Positions 47,010 through 57,427 of a stretch of DNA of 64,000 nucleotides are shown here, piece by piece. The DNA comes from Melastoma dodecandrum (lineage: Eukaryota > Streptophyta > Magnoliopsida > Myrtales > Melastomataceae), in the NCBI GenBank assembly GCA_029817715.1, contig JARUPY010000387.1:682001-746000 (forward strand), written 5' to 3'. Every line of letters begins with the position of its first letter. Position 1 is the stretch's first letter. Under the pieces are notes generated by a model, which saw only the letters and a program-made list of their open reading frames with translations, did no database searches and was not told where the DNA came from. Position numbers and translations under genes: made by a program.

Positions 47010-47163
47010 CGCAGCTCCTCGTCGAGGTCGGCCATGGCTTCTTCCACCCTCCCCCTCCCCGTTTCGATCCCCCGGATTCGTAGCCTTCTTGGTTTGCTAA
47101 TCGTGTGTTTCTTTTTTGTTGTGGGGGCGGCTAGCAGGCGAGAGATCGTTGATCGTAGTAGGG

Positions 47164-47349
47164 ATGGCCAAGTCTAAGAACCACACGGCGCACAACCAGT
47201 CCTACAAGGCCCACAAGAACGGGATCAAGAAACCCCGACGCCACCGTCACACGTCCACCAAGGGGATGGATCCCAAGTTCCTTAGGAACCAGAGGTACGC
47301 GAGGAAGCACAACAACCAGAAGAACGATGCCGCCTCTCAGGAAGAGTAG
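47164..47349 (+). CDS. RPL29: 60S ribosomal protein L29 (eL29)
   Basis: The 61-residue basic protein [20 protein letters not shown]...[15 protein letters not shown] matches eukaryotic L29e over its whole length. An in-frame upstream Met at 47116 exists, but the family always starts MAKSKNH. The protein is a small component of the large ribosomal subunit. The coding part has no intron; the upstream cttttttgttgtgggggcggctag suggests a leader intron that ends just before the start codon. Confidence 0.97.
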   Translation: MAKSKNHTAHNQSYKAHKNGIKKPRRHRHTSTKGMDPKFLRNQRYARKHNNQKNDAASQEE

Positions 47350-48627
47350 TGGAGGGATCTGTACTTTTGTCCTAGTTTGATTTTGGTCTTTCGCCATGGA
47401 TTAGAATGATCATCTTTTTTAATTGCGGATTCAATGAATTAGATTAAAAGTTTGTCTCTTTTCTGCAAATGGTGAATTGTGCTTTCAGGCAGTCCACTTG
47501 AGCATGTTATATCTTATGGTATGATAGTCTGCCCGGGTTTATACTTCCATTGTTTGGCAGTGAGCGACTCTACTCTAGACGTGTGAATGAATTTCATCTT
47601 AATCTAAGCTTGTCTTAGCTGTATCTTAATTCCCTGCGCCTTGGGGAATTGTTGTAGATTGCCCTGTGTTTATCCAGTGATAGACGACGGTGCCATGGAT
47701 AAGAGTGGTGTTACAAGAAAATAGCCAGTTGATATTTTTCCAGGACAGTGGGTTATGATTAGATTGATGTTCTTTGCAATCTTAGTCAATGACCTGCCAG
47801 AGATAGTAGGTGTTCTTTTTTTGTATGCCTGAATTTGAAATGGAGGTTGTCTTAGGAGCCGGTTTCAACTTAACCCCTTTCGGTGTAGCGGCCCTAAGTT
47901 TGGGTGGGTGATTGTTAATGTTGTATCCCAAAGTATTTAAGTTTTCTGGGTCTGGTTAGGTTCGGCGAGCTTCCATTTGGATCAAGCAGAAGCCCCCTTC
48001 TTTGTGTGGGTTAGCAGGAAGCGGCCTATGTAGAGCACCATTAGCCATTGAGGGGACTACTGCAACTAAACAGGGTTTCAACTAGTCCAGTTTGATGCTG
48101 CCTTTTTCATGTGTATGGTGTCTTTTGATTGCCAAACCCGATCACATGCAAAAACCATGTGGCTTTGGTTGCTATAAGTGGTAGTTATCGTTTTGTCTTC
48201 TTTTCCCTTCAATCTTAAGTGGAATGTCAACTTTGGTGGTGCCCATGGCCGGCCCTATGTGTTATTGGCAAGACAAAGGGGGATTAGGAGAGACATTGGG
48301 ATAAAGTGCCAATGGTAGGTGTGTGTGTGTGTGCTCTCATGGGGCCGCAAATAAAATCCGAGTTGGGACAAAACAAGTCGTAAGCCTTTTGCTTACCATC
48401 TTACTCAACATAGAATAATATTTTCTGGGTAAAAAAAAGTGTGTTCTTGGGCATAATCGAGATCTCTGTCTGACTTTGAAAGAATGACATCGAAGATGAT
48501 TATCATCCCCTTCATTACATATTCCTCCTTATCCAATCCACGCCCGCAACGCCCACAATGCATTTTCCTTTAAACAATCTTTTAATCTTTGTTACGTTAT
48601 TAACTAAACAATCTCGTCCACATCCCT
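47350..48627. other. Intergenic, no gene recognised
   Basis: The left ~300 bp are likely the RPL29 3' UTR. The remainder is T-rich, has a (GT)n run at 48318-48332 and no convincing reading frame. The last ~150 bp would be the 3' UTR of the bZIP gene. Confidence 0.45.
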
Positions 48628-49107
48628 TCAAATCCTGAACATGCCCGGAGACTTGGCCCCCATCTGCTGCCTGTGTCCGTGGACCTGCCACGGCTCCTGG
48701 ATCCCTGTCCCGCGCTCTATCCTCGGCAGGGGCATGGCCTCGTTTCCCTGGAGATTATCGACCACGGCGTTCATGCTGCTCAGGTAAGCAGCGAGCGCCG
48801 CCTTCTCGCGGGCAAGTTCCTCGTTCTCCGATTGGATCGCCGCCCGCCTCTGCTCCTTGGCATCGCAGGCCCTGGCAATATCCGCGTTCTGCCTCTCCAG
48901 GGCCCCGATCTCCTTCGTCAGGTCCTCTACGTGCTTCTGTTTCTTCATCCTGGACCTCCTCGCCGACTCCCTGTTCGATATCATCCTCTTGATACGCTTC
49001 TCGTCAGGGGCCACAGCCCCAGAGTTCCTGGGATCGGCCTCCGATCCCGAGCTCCCCTGCTGAAGCGAGGAGGACTTCACCATATTTTCCCGCAAGACAC
49101 TCCCCAA
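48628..49107 (-). CDS. Group S1 bZIP transcription factor
   Basis: A single intronless frame of 159 residues, as usual for S-group bZIPs. The basic region KRMISNRESARRSRMKKQKH (about residues 40-59) has the N-x7-R signature, and the leucine zipper follows with heptad hydrophobics (VEDLTKEIGALERQ...). The upstream ORF of the sucrose-control type places it in S1 (bZIP1/2/11/44/53). S1 factors heterodimerise with C-group bZIPs and reprogramme amino-acid and sugar metabolism under low energy. A downstream Met (MVKSSSLQQG) is the alternative start. Which S1 member it is cannot be decided. Confidence 0.9.
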   Translation of the reverse strand: MGSVLRENMVKSSSLQQGSSGSEADPRNSGAVAPDEKRIKRMISNRESARRSRMKKQKHVEDLTKEIGALERQNADIARACDAKEQRRAAIQSENEELAREKAALAAYLSSMNAVVDNLQGNEAMPLPRIERGTGIQEPWQVHGHRQQMGAKSPGMFRI

Positions 49108-49143
49108 CGCCCAAAAGATTCACAGGGGGGGGGGGGATCGGAT

Positions 49144-49266
49144 TCAGGAAACGGTGTAGAACCAGTGCAGCAACAAGATCGAAACCGAATGGGAAAGCAG
49201 GTTCAGAGTGAAGCTCGCATTGGCAGGATGTTTCATATCATGCAGGGGCCAGGGACTCACACACAT
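49144..49266 (-). promoter_or_regulatory. Sucrose-control-type conserved upstream ORF (SC-uORF) of the bZIP gene
   Basis: The 40-codon ORF (MCVSPWPLHDMKHPANASF...) ends LLSHSVSILLLHWFYTVS and stops 36 nt before the bZIP start. The ending matches, residue by residue in the key positions, the recalled Arabidopsis bZIP11 uORF end HLVQSFSVVFLYWFYVFS. In that system the nascent peptide stalls the ribosome when sucrose is high and so represses the main ORF (SIRT). The same frame stays open further upstream to a Met at 49431. The shorter version is the usual length. Confidence 0.85.
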
Positions 49267-50175
49267 ACATTGAATGATAAAAGAAAAACCAATTAAAATC
49301 CCAAGAATTTGCAAAAAAAAAATCAAAAGGGGAGGGAGTGGATTGGATTGGAGGCTGAGGCTGTGTATTGTAGTAGAGAGGATGGAGGAGACAAAATGAT
49401 AGATGAGAGGAGGGTGGAATTTATAAGACAAATAGAGAGAGAGAGAGTCCTTATCTGCTTGCTATTTCCCTGGTGCATTAAGAGATGATGGTCACCATCT
49501 CTTTTTTACACATTAAATTGGTATGATTAATTCCATTTATCTGAGGACAACTGTGAATTATTAATTTGGCAGTGAGGATGAAGAGGAAGAGACGTGTTCA
49601 ACCTTGGTTCTTTGTCCTTGTTAGGATTTTAGGAGGTGTGTCTGGTTCTGGCATTCAATTGTAATAAATACCAAACCTCAAAATATTGATTTACACAGGA
49701 AAAAAATGAATCCAAATTAAAAAAGGATTAGGTTGTTGCTTTGCTTGGATTAAATTACTGGGTATTTCTGGATCATAATAATTATTATTACTGTTATTAT
49801 TCAATAAAAAATGGTGACGAGTCTATCAAAAATTGGCTTTAAATCACAGAAACAAACAAATTGGGGATGATCAAATTTGGTTACGTGTGGTTTGGTGTTG
49901 TTGTCTCCCCCCATAATTTCTTTTTTTTTTTGTATTTTTCTTTTTCATTTGGAAATCTCTAAAATAGTTGCCATGCATGATTTGATTTGATCCAGGACCA
50001 AGTTCATGAACCTGTTTCAGGTTTTGTAATGGCGCAGACCCTGTCATTTCCTCGACGTATTTTCATTAGGACATAAGTCGACACTTTGACATGATGTTAT
50101 TGTTCGATTTATTTGTGGTTTCGGCGCAGTCAAATGTAGACACCGCCGCCGTCGGTCCTTAAAAGTACTTTTTAG
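49267..50175. other. bZIP leader/promoter and intergenic DNA
   Basis: The left part continues the bZIP 5' UTR, with a GA run at 49433-49446. No gene is recognised, and the rest is AT-rich. Confidence 0.45.
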
Positions 50176-51798
50176 TTAGTCGAACTTGAACAGGGAGATG
50201 GACTGAACCGGAGTCCCCTTCCATCCGACGATCAGGCTCATCCCTTTCCTCTCGAACGTGCACGACTTGCCGCACCGGAACTCTTCCGCCACGAGGCTCG
50301 CCTGGTACAGCGCCGTCTCGCTTAGGTCCACCTCCGCAAATTCGAACCTCGAGAAATACGCCTTCCACACGTCCACCGTCACGTTTCTACACTTCCTGTC
50401 GTCTCCTTCCGCGGCCACTATGTTCTTAATCGCCGGGACGAAGAACGTCGACTCCATCGACTCCCTAGTTTCCTTGTCCATGCAAGCCTCTATGCAGTCG
50501 AAGAAGGCCCCATGGTAGAACAGGCAGTCGATGAAACGGCTCACGAAGTCAGGCGAGTTGTGGTTCGCCTCTATCTCCATGACGACCATGAGTCGGGGAT
50601 GAATGCTCTGGATCACCTTCATCAGCGACTCGAGACGATCTGGCTGCGGGATCATGCTTCGAAGGAAGAATTGAGAGTACACCACCACGGTTTCCTTGGG
50701 GCTCAGGGCGAAATGTTGCCTCCTCAGATCCATGTCCTTCACCAACACGACCCTGAACTCGAATGGGATGTTCATGCTCTCGGCGAGTTTCTTGAGCCCG
50801 GTTCCCGTCCCTTCAACCATATTCTTCAAGGATGTAACCACCGCTGTTATCTTGAGCTGCTCAATTTCGTGGTCTTGTCTCAAAGCGAGGGCCTGCAACA
50901 GTACTGTCCACTGTACCCCCGAGCTAATCTGAAGGTCGATGATGTGAACCCGGGTAGCCTTCGTGACGTTATCAATGATCGCTTGAACTCCCGCGAACTG
51001 TGCTATCTGCAAGAACGGGATCCCCTTGTGAAAAGCAAAGCAATTAATTGTTGTCTTCGTATCTGCCCAAGGGGCAGAAATGGGCTTCAAGCCGTAGTCA
51101 TTATCCGTTGTCCTTCCGGTCTCTCGATCGATCCGCATGCGAAGTGCCTCCGCAAAATAGTAAACCAACCTCTGGATCGGGTTCCCGTCATTGGAAAACA
51201 TAAATGACAACTGACCGAGCAGCTTGCTCGCTGGATCGAACTGTTGATAGTGAACCTTCTCGGCACAGAAGAGGAGGTGTTCGACAAGCTGCACGTCTTG
51301 TGACTCCTTACCGGACAAATTACGCTGATAACTGAAATCTGAGGTCGGATCGACCTCAAGTGAACACATCTGGACGAACTTAACTCCGGCTAACTTGACG
51401 ATTTCTCCTACGGACAACATCTTCTGGCCTTCATCTTCCGGGTGGTTTGGTGCGGCAGCAGAATTATGCCCCAGATCATGTTCTTCTCTTGTGATGGTGA
51501 GGACTCCTTGGCCGGCAGGGTCTCCGAAACAGATCTGGAAAGAGGGAGACTCCACGTTGAAAGCTAAAGCCTCAAGGATATCCCGATCGGCCGAGACAGG
51601 GTTCTCCTGTTGGGCCTGCTCTTGTTCTTGCCGACAGCTGCTCGGACCAATACCTTCTCCCATCTTGGCATGCCGGCAGAGCCCTGGTTCCATGTATAAT
51701 TCTTCACCGTTCCCTCTCGTGTCCTGCTCGAACTCATTCCCAACAGCGAACTCTTCCTTGAGCAAGGACGTCATGACCATACTCTTCATGGACATCAT
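50176..51798 (-). CDS. GRAS-family transcription regulator
   Basis: One intronless frame of 540 residues. The C-terminal two thirds are a GRAS domain: LHR1 begins LVEHLLFCAEKVHYQQFDPA (about residue 173), the VHIID motif is VHIIDLQISSGVQWTVLLQA (about residue 290), PFYRE-like and RVER-like regions follow, and the SAW motif is SLIVGWKGTPVQSISLFKF at the end. The N-terminal ~170 residues are divergent and show neither DELLA nor TVHYNP motifs. The VHIID Asp-Leu-Gln core is intact. GRAS proteins act in the nucleus as co-regulators. The sub-family (SCL/RGL-like versus others) cannot be placed by eye. Confidence 0.92.
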   Translation of the reverse strand: MMSMKSMVMTSLLKEEFAVGNEFEQDTRGNGEELYMEPGLCRHAKMGEGIGPSSCRQEQEQAQQENPVSADRDILEALAFNVESPSFQICFGDPAGQGVLTITREEHDLGHNSAAAPNHPEDEGQKMLSVGEIVKLAGVKFVQMCSLEVDPTSDFSYQRNLSGKESQDVQLVEHLLFCAEKVHYQQFDPASKLLGQLSFMFSNDGNPIQRLVYYFAEALRMRIDRETGRTTDNDYGLKPISAPWADTKTTINCFAFHKGIPFLQIAQFAGVQAIIDNVTKATRVHIIDLQISSGVQWTVLLQALALRQDHEIEQLKITAVVTSLKNMVEGTGTGLKKLAESMNIPFEFRVVLVKDMDLRRQHFALSPKETVVVYSQFFLRSMIPQPDRLESLMKVIQSIHPRLMVVMEIEANHNSPDFVSRFIDCLFYHGAFFDCIEACMDKETRESMESTFFVPAIKNIVAAEGDDRKCRNVTVDVWKAYFSRFEFAEVDLSETALYQASLVAEEFRCGKSCTFERKGMSLIVGWKGTPVQSISLFKFD

Positions 51799-53192
51799 CG
51801 TCCTGGACCTTGTCGTGACTAACCCAACATCCCGCGACTTATATTCATTCCGATTACCTCAAGAACATATCCAACCTTTTATTTTATTAAAATTGGACAT
51901 GTTAGATGAAATCAAGGCAACTTGTTCTCGCTCTCGATGCGTTAGCCTTGGGTCTACTGCTTTCTGGCAAACATTAGTCGACAATTAGTTTTGAAACAAA
52001 CGTTACTGTCCAAAACTGGCAACATCAGACCTCTTTTAACTTCTTTCCGCAAGTCGCCGTCCAAAGGAGAAATCGTCAATGACTCCATCGACTTCGGGCC
52101 AAATGGAAGAAGGACAACTTGAATGACAAGAACCGGAAAAGTGTGGATATAACAACGTAGTACTGTATCCCAAACCATTCACCTTCACATGCCTTAAACG
52201 TTTGGTGACAGGAATCGTCTCCCCCGATGACCATGACCGACTGGTGCACTTAATGTTCAAAGTGCTTGCAGACGAGTCCTTTGAGGGAATCAGTGACTGG
52301 TTCAGACTTGATAGGTGGAACTGAAGATTAGTGCAGCAGCCTGGAAAAGGGGGTCATCATCGTCGTAGCAAAGTTAACTGTTCAAGGGCAGGCGGCATGT
52401 GTTTTCGACAGTGAAACACGAACAAGTTCGGGATTGGTGGAGCCGATGGTGATGGTGGTGCAGAGGATTTTTCTTTTTTCTGTTAGAAGTTCAAAATAAC
52501 GATGGCTTAAGCCTCTTCTTCTGATGTTTCTGGAGCAATATCACGGAAAAGGGACAATTGAGCAACACTATTGCCTAAGATCGGATAGATTTGTGCGACA
52601 AGTAATGTGTGAATGCGTCTGAACCAGGGTCATGGTCGAATTGTTTGTTCTGTGGCAGGGCAAGGACACCAGGAAGAACCCGTGATGGTCGTGATGAATA
52701 AGTTCCTGCAGAACCAGCTGGGAGGTTGTGACTGGGAACAACCACCATGACAAGTACCTAGTACTCAACACTGAGACTCGTCGTGTGACCGGCTCGCGAT
52801 TTCTATGAAGCTTGCCTTTGCTTTACCTGTTGGTTCAGCCATCGATAGCCAAGAGATCATCAGCAGTCATTGTTGATATAGACTGGGGGTTGCTGATCCA
52901 CTGAAAGGAACATTCACGAACTAAAAATAGCCCAGAAATCACACCTGTAGCAATCCAGCATTGTGAAAACGAAGGAATACCGAGCCGGAGGCTAACAGAA
53001 GCTGAGATGTTACAGATTGTAAAATTGGATAATTGGGCGTCGAGAGGCATTAGTATGAGCAGTATCTGCTAATCCATGTCTGCGTAGTATTTAGTTAAAA
53101 GGGCACTGATGGGATGAAAGGATGTCAGGAAGCTCAAACTAGAAGCACAAACCTACTCCACCCAATCCTCTGACTCTCCTTCCTATCAGTAC
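51799..53192. other. Intergenic, no gene recognised
   Basis: Only short frames without family resemblance were found on either strand. The left ~200 bp are presumably GRAS leader/promoter. Confidence 0.45.
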
Positions 53193-54490
53193 ATGCCTTT
53201 TGTGAATCCTTACGACGATATCATGGAAGCTGAGTTCCTCATAAGGAAATACAAGCGAAGAGATAGAGAGAAACTAGCGAAGCTTGAGAAGTGCTGCAGT
53301 ACAGGCTCCGTTGGGGTTACTCTTTCGGAGAAAACATGGGGCAACCCTTTTTTGCCGGATGAGATGATATCCTGTTCATGTTATGCAGTGAGGCTGAGTA
53401 AAATGCCAATACCAGAATCGTGTACTCGCAAAAGGAGTTGTGAATGCACGGTAAAGCTTCATTAGGTATACAGTGGATAATTTAAAGGTGAATAGTGCAC
53501 ATCCCGCAGGTTGCCGAAATGTGGAAAACCCGGGAGATGTTCAAGGATGCATGAAGCCCATGGGGACTGGTAATGGGGAATCATGCCTGACATGTTTGCC
53601 TCCGAGTCTCTCCGCCTCGCAGGTTTGCCTCTCTTGTCCCCCTCCTATACATCTTATTTTCCTCACCGTGACAATATGATAAGCAGGTATACCACAGGAG
53701 AACGGGAATAGGATCGCGGCTCATTAGCTCAGTCGCGGACTGGATGATGCAAAATGGAGCAACCGAGAAGACTAACACAGCATCGGTGAACCTAATTCAA
53801 TGTCAGATCCTATTACACAGCCGTTTTCACTCTCCCAATTCATATTCGTGGTACAGGTTTCCCTGTCAAGGTTGATACCTTGATCGAGAAATTACACAAC
53901 GATGATGCCATATCCTTCTACAACGATAAGCTTCCCAAGAAGCATCTTTATCCCATGGATGTCGACATAGTACTAGGAAAAGCTGAGCCCAAGGACATGG
54001 ATCTGTTATTTTTGGGAAGACGAATGCGTCTACAAGGTAAAGAAGGACAAGTGTGAGGATATCTCAACCAGAACGCCAGGTTCTTGGATCGTCTTATGCA
54101 TATGGAATACCTGCAAATCTTACCTGCTCCGGATGAAAAGGTCTTTTCCTTCCAACCGAAGACAAAATTTATGGCGAGTACTGCCTGAAGCTACAGACGA
54201 CTGAGCCATTTGAAGAAACTTTTGGATTTCTCCTTCTTTACAGTCTTCATGGGGAGGGACCAAGGCTCGTTGAACTCATGAGGTCAGTCTGCAAGTCTGC
54301 CGAAAAAGTGGCTCGCACTATCAAACATTGCAAAACAATCCCAACTGAGTTAGCTGGCACAGATCCACTTTGAGAACACCTCCTGCTCGATTCCTGTACA
54401 ATTTGTATAGATGATTCGTGGTGCTTGAAGCACCTGGGAGATCGCAGTGGCGAAATGGATAATCCAATGATTGAGCGCCAATGTAAACTC
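53193..54490 (+). pseudogene. HOOKLESS1-like N-acetyltransferase pseudogene
   Basis: Pieces in several frames follow the order of HLS1-like GNAT proteins: LIRKYKRRDREKLAKLEKCC (53235-53300), GCMKPMGTGNGE (53545-53580), a core HRRTGIGSRLISSVADWMMQ then NGATEKTNTASVNL (53692-53800), PFSLPIHIRGTG, DAISFYNDKLPKKHLYPMDV (53900-53960), KKDKCEDIS with TPGSWIVLCIWNTCKSY-like coding (54030-54120), and DSWCLKHLGDRSGE near 54413-54455. The acetyl-CoA loop (HRRTGIG) is readable, but frameshifts, stops and a deletion between the N-terminal and core parts rule out a full product. No intact copy lies in the window. Confidence 0.82.
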
Positions 54491-54715
54491 TTCACTCGAG
54501 AGTTTTGAATTTCTGTATGCAGTAATCAGTCTTTCCTGTGTTGAATCAGTTCCCAGGACGCAGATTCCCCTCATTTATGTTCCTACTAAAATATGTTCAA
54601 ACATTGTTGATTAATAACAGATTCCACGAGAATTCACAGCCGATTGTATATCTTCGCCGACAAGAGTTGGCAAAATGTGCACGTTTCGTAAACGGAAAAA
54701 ATACATAACTAAGGA

Positions 54716-57427
54716 CTATGCTGTGGACTGGGTTGTATCTCGCACCAGTCTCCGTACTCTTCTGTAAGGTCTGTTATTCCCTTTCCGCAATCCTTCTTGC
54801 TCCGGTTGTGTCTGAATGTTCAACTCAGTAGGCTCCAACGAAAGTTGTTCTCTTACAAATGTATCCAAGTCAAATCTGCCAGTGGCGTTCTGCTTCTCGG
54901 AGGGACTGCCAGGAGTCTCCAGTGCAGCCTTTGTAGTAACATTTTCTTCATCTCGCGGCAAGCCTCCCGAGAAGTTCAAAAGCTTGGATGAGCTCTTGTC
55001 CAATTTCAGTAGTCGCTTTATGCTGTCCACGGCCGGGTCAATAATGTCCATGAATCCCATCATCCAGGAAGAGTCGTCGACCACCTCAGTGCGCTGCAGA
55101 ACACATGCATGATAGCAGCATCAAGAGATCACAGCTTAAGACATGTCTAAAAGTTTTACACCACTGATGAATGCTCATCTGTGTCAGGTCTACAATCCGC
55201 CACTAGTACTGGAATGACTGACCTGCTGGAAATAGAGGTCCCGGATTTCCTCGGCCCGTATAGAATTTCCTTGCTGCTCCTCCAGAGATGCCCAAGTCAT
55301 CCAGGTGACATAACTCTGAGAATTTATATCAAGTGACGACCTGAATAATCTTCGAGCAGCCGATAAATTGCCGAGCCTTTGCTCCAACACTCCCCAGGCC
55401 TATGAAGACAATGGTTATGCAATAGAAGGTGAAGAATATTGTCCTTCACGAGATTGAATAAGGCTCCCCAAAGCAATACCTGGAGGCACCGTGCTGCACT
55501 TTCGCTAGTCGAGTCAATCGATAGTGCCTTTTGGTACAATGTCCTCGCCGTTGATACATTTCCTTCCTTCCATTCCACCCATCCCCAAGCCTGAAAATCC
55601 ATAAAGCTTTGAATTTACAGCCTCAGAAGCAAGAATCTAACTGCAACATAAAAATGATTTGTGACAGATTCCTTCCCAGACTCCAACTCGAGTGACAATG
55701 GCATAAGAGCGTGTAAGAGTTTCTTACTATCCACACTGGTTGATGCTTTGGATCGATTTCGGCTGCTCTTTTAAACAATGAACGAGCAAGATTTGTGGCC
55801 GAGTTCCTGTACTCTAGCAAAGCAAGAGACTGCAGGAGAACAGGATCCCTTGGATTAAGTTTATGGCCGATCAACAGAAGTTTCCTTGACTTCTCGATGT
55901 TCCCCATCTTAGCTTCAAAAACTCCCCATACGTGCCACGCAAATCTATTCTTGGGGCTTGCTTGAACTGCTTTCTAGCAAAGCGGACACAAACATCAATA
56001 CTGACGATAGCACAAAAAGCTTTGCAGTAAACACGGAAAAGAAATCTGTCCTAGTTGAACGACTGAAAGCTCTTCATGGCTAGCGAGTTCACCTCGAATA
56101 GTAGCCGAGCCGCTTCATTGTTATCTTGTTGAACCTCCAGCTGTGCCCAAGCCTGCATCACATAATCCCAGTCGCCATGAATTTAAACCTACGTGAAATA
56201 CCAAACTTCGGAAGGAAAGCTTCAGGTGGAACTTACAAGCCAACTAGCGCAGCTTTTGGGATTACATCTAGTCGCCTGGTTGAACAGATACCGGGCTTGC
56301 TCTGGTCGGTTCGATTTCGCTTCTAACAATGCGAGTGTCTGGTATATATACTCATTTGCTCCACAGAATTTGAGGCCTTTCGCAAGCAACTGCCTTGCCT
56401 TCTTGACATTTCCCTGCTTGAGTTCCAACACCGCCCATCCGTGCCAAGCTGCTACGTGCTTCTTATCAGCAACGATGGCAGCATCGAATAGTTCCCTCGC
56501 TTTCCTCACATTTCCCAGTCTATTCTCCAAAACAGCCCAGCACTGCCACAATCAACATTCACTGCTAGTTTGCCTCTTGAAGAATTTACATTTTCTCTAC
56601 TCACAATTCACTCGGATTCTTCCGCTTTCATCACCGACCACAGCAAAGATAGTTCTCACAGATGATTCTAAAAGCGTGCAACCCTCCGACATGATAACTA
56701 GAAAAATAGGCAGCGAATTACCTGCCATATGTATGGATTTTCACCTTGAGTAGCCTGGCAACCTTTCTCGTACACCCCTCGCGCCTCGGCCATCTTCTTC
56801 TGCTTGCTTAGCATCTTCCCTAACGTCACATAAGCACGCCCGTCTTCAGGCCAGTAGTATATACACTGCAAGAAGAAGATTATCACGATTCCCAGACACC
56901 GCATCGCAAAATAATCCATCTCAGACCGGAATCTACGGCTCCAAATAGACCTTCTCGAGTATCTTCTGGGCCTCCGCGAACTCAAATTTCCTCCCCAACA
57001 CCTTCGCCTTATACAAGGCCAGATCCAGATTAACCACCAGCTTCTCCTCCTTTCCACCGGTGACTTCTCCTCTCTCAGGCTCGAACATCGGCATCTTTCT
57101 CGCCATCTCCGAAAGCCGCTCGCTGATCGCCGTTCTCCCCACCCCGTCCTCCTCATCATCGCCATCACCTTCGCCATCATCCTCATCCCCTGACTCCATG
57201 ATGGGCCGCCGAACTAAAAGCCTATCATCCCATGCCTCCTCGGCCGAAACTTCCTGCGTGGAGGCCCCCGGTAGTTGGGGCGACCGCGGAGTACGGTTGG
57301 AGGCGCATGGAGGGTGGCGAGGGATGGACGACGAGGGCCGGAGGAATGTGGGGAAGTTGGGCGGGGATTGAGAGGGAGTGTGGTGATGATGGATCGGGAA
57401 GTTGGAAGAGAAGAGCTGCGCCTTCAT
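54716..57427 (-). CDS. HCF107: HCF107, plastid HAT-repeat RNA-binding protein
   Basis: Eight exons with all junctions in phase 0 (56951-57427, 56722-56865, 56542-56237, 56093-56152, 55728-55973, 55480-55590, 55223-55399, 54716-55093) give 632 residues. A Ser/Pro-rich N-terminus suited to plastid import is followed by an acidic stretch (GDEDDGEGDGDDEED) and then half-a-TPR repeats such as WAVLENRLGNVRKARELFDA, GWAVLELKQGNVKKARQLLA, WGVFEAKMGNIEKSRKLL, GWVEWKEGNVSTARTLYQKA and AWGVLEQRLGNLSAARRLF. The C-terminal domain carries a basic tail (RPYRRVRRLVRD). In Arabidopsis HCF107 binds the psbH 5' leader, protects it and promotes psbH (and psbB) expression. Length and repeat order agree with that protein. 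Confidence 0.93.

Noticed and set aside
47116..47163. N-terminal extension of RPL29 from an upstream in-frame Met
   Set aside because: eL29 proteins begin MAKSKNH; the upstream bases look like leader intron and 5' UTR.
48673..49296. 207-residue plus-strand frame over the bZIP gene
   Set aside because: Antisense shadow of a GC-rich bZIP coding sequence and its uORF.
50512..51207. 231-residue plus-strand frame
   Set aside because: Antisense shadow of the GRAS gene.
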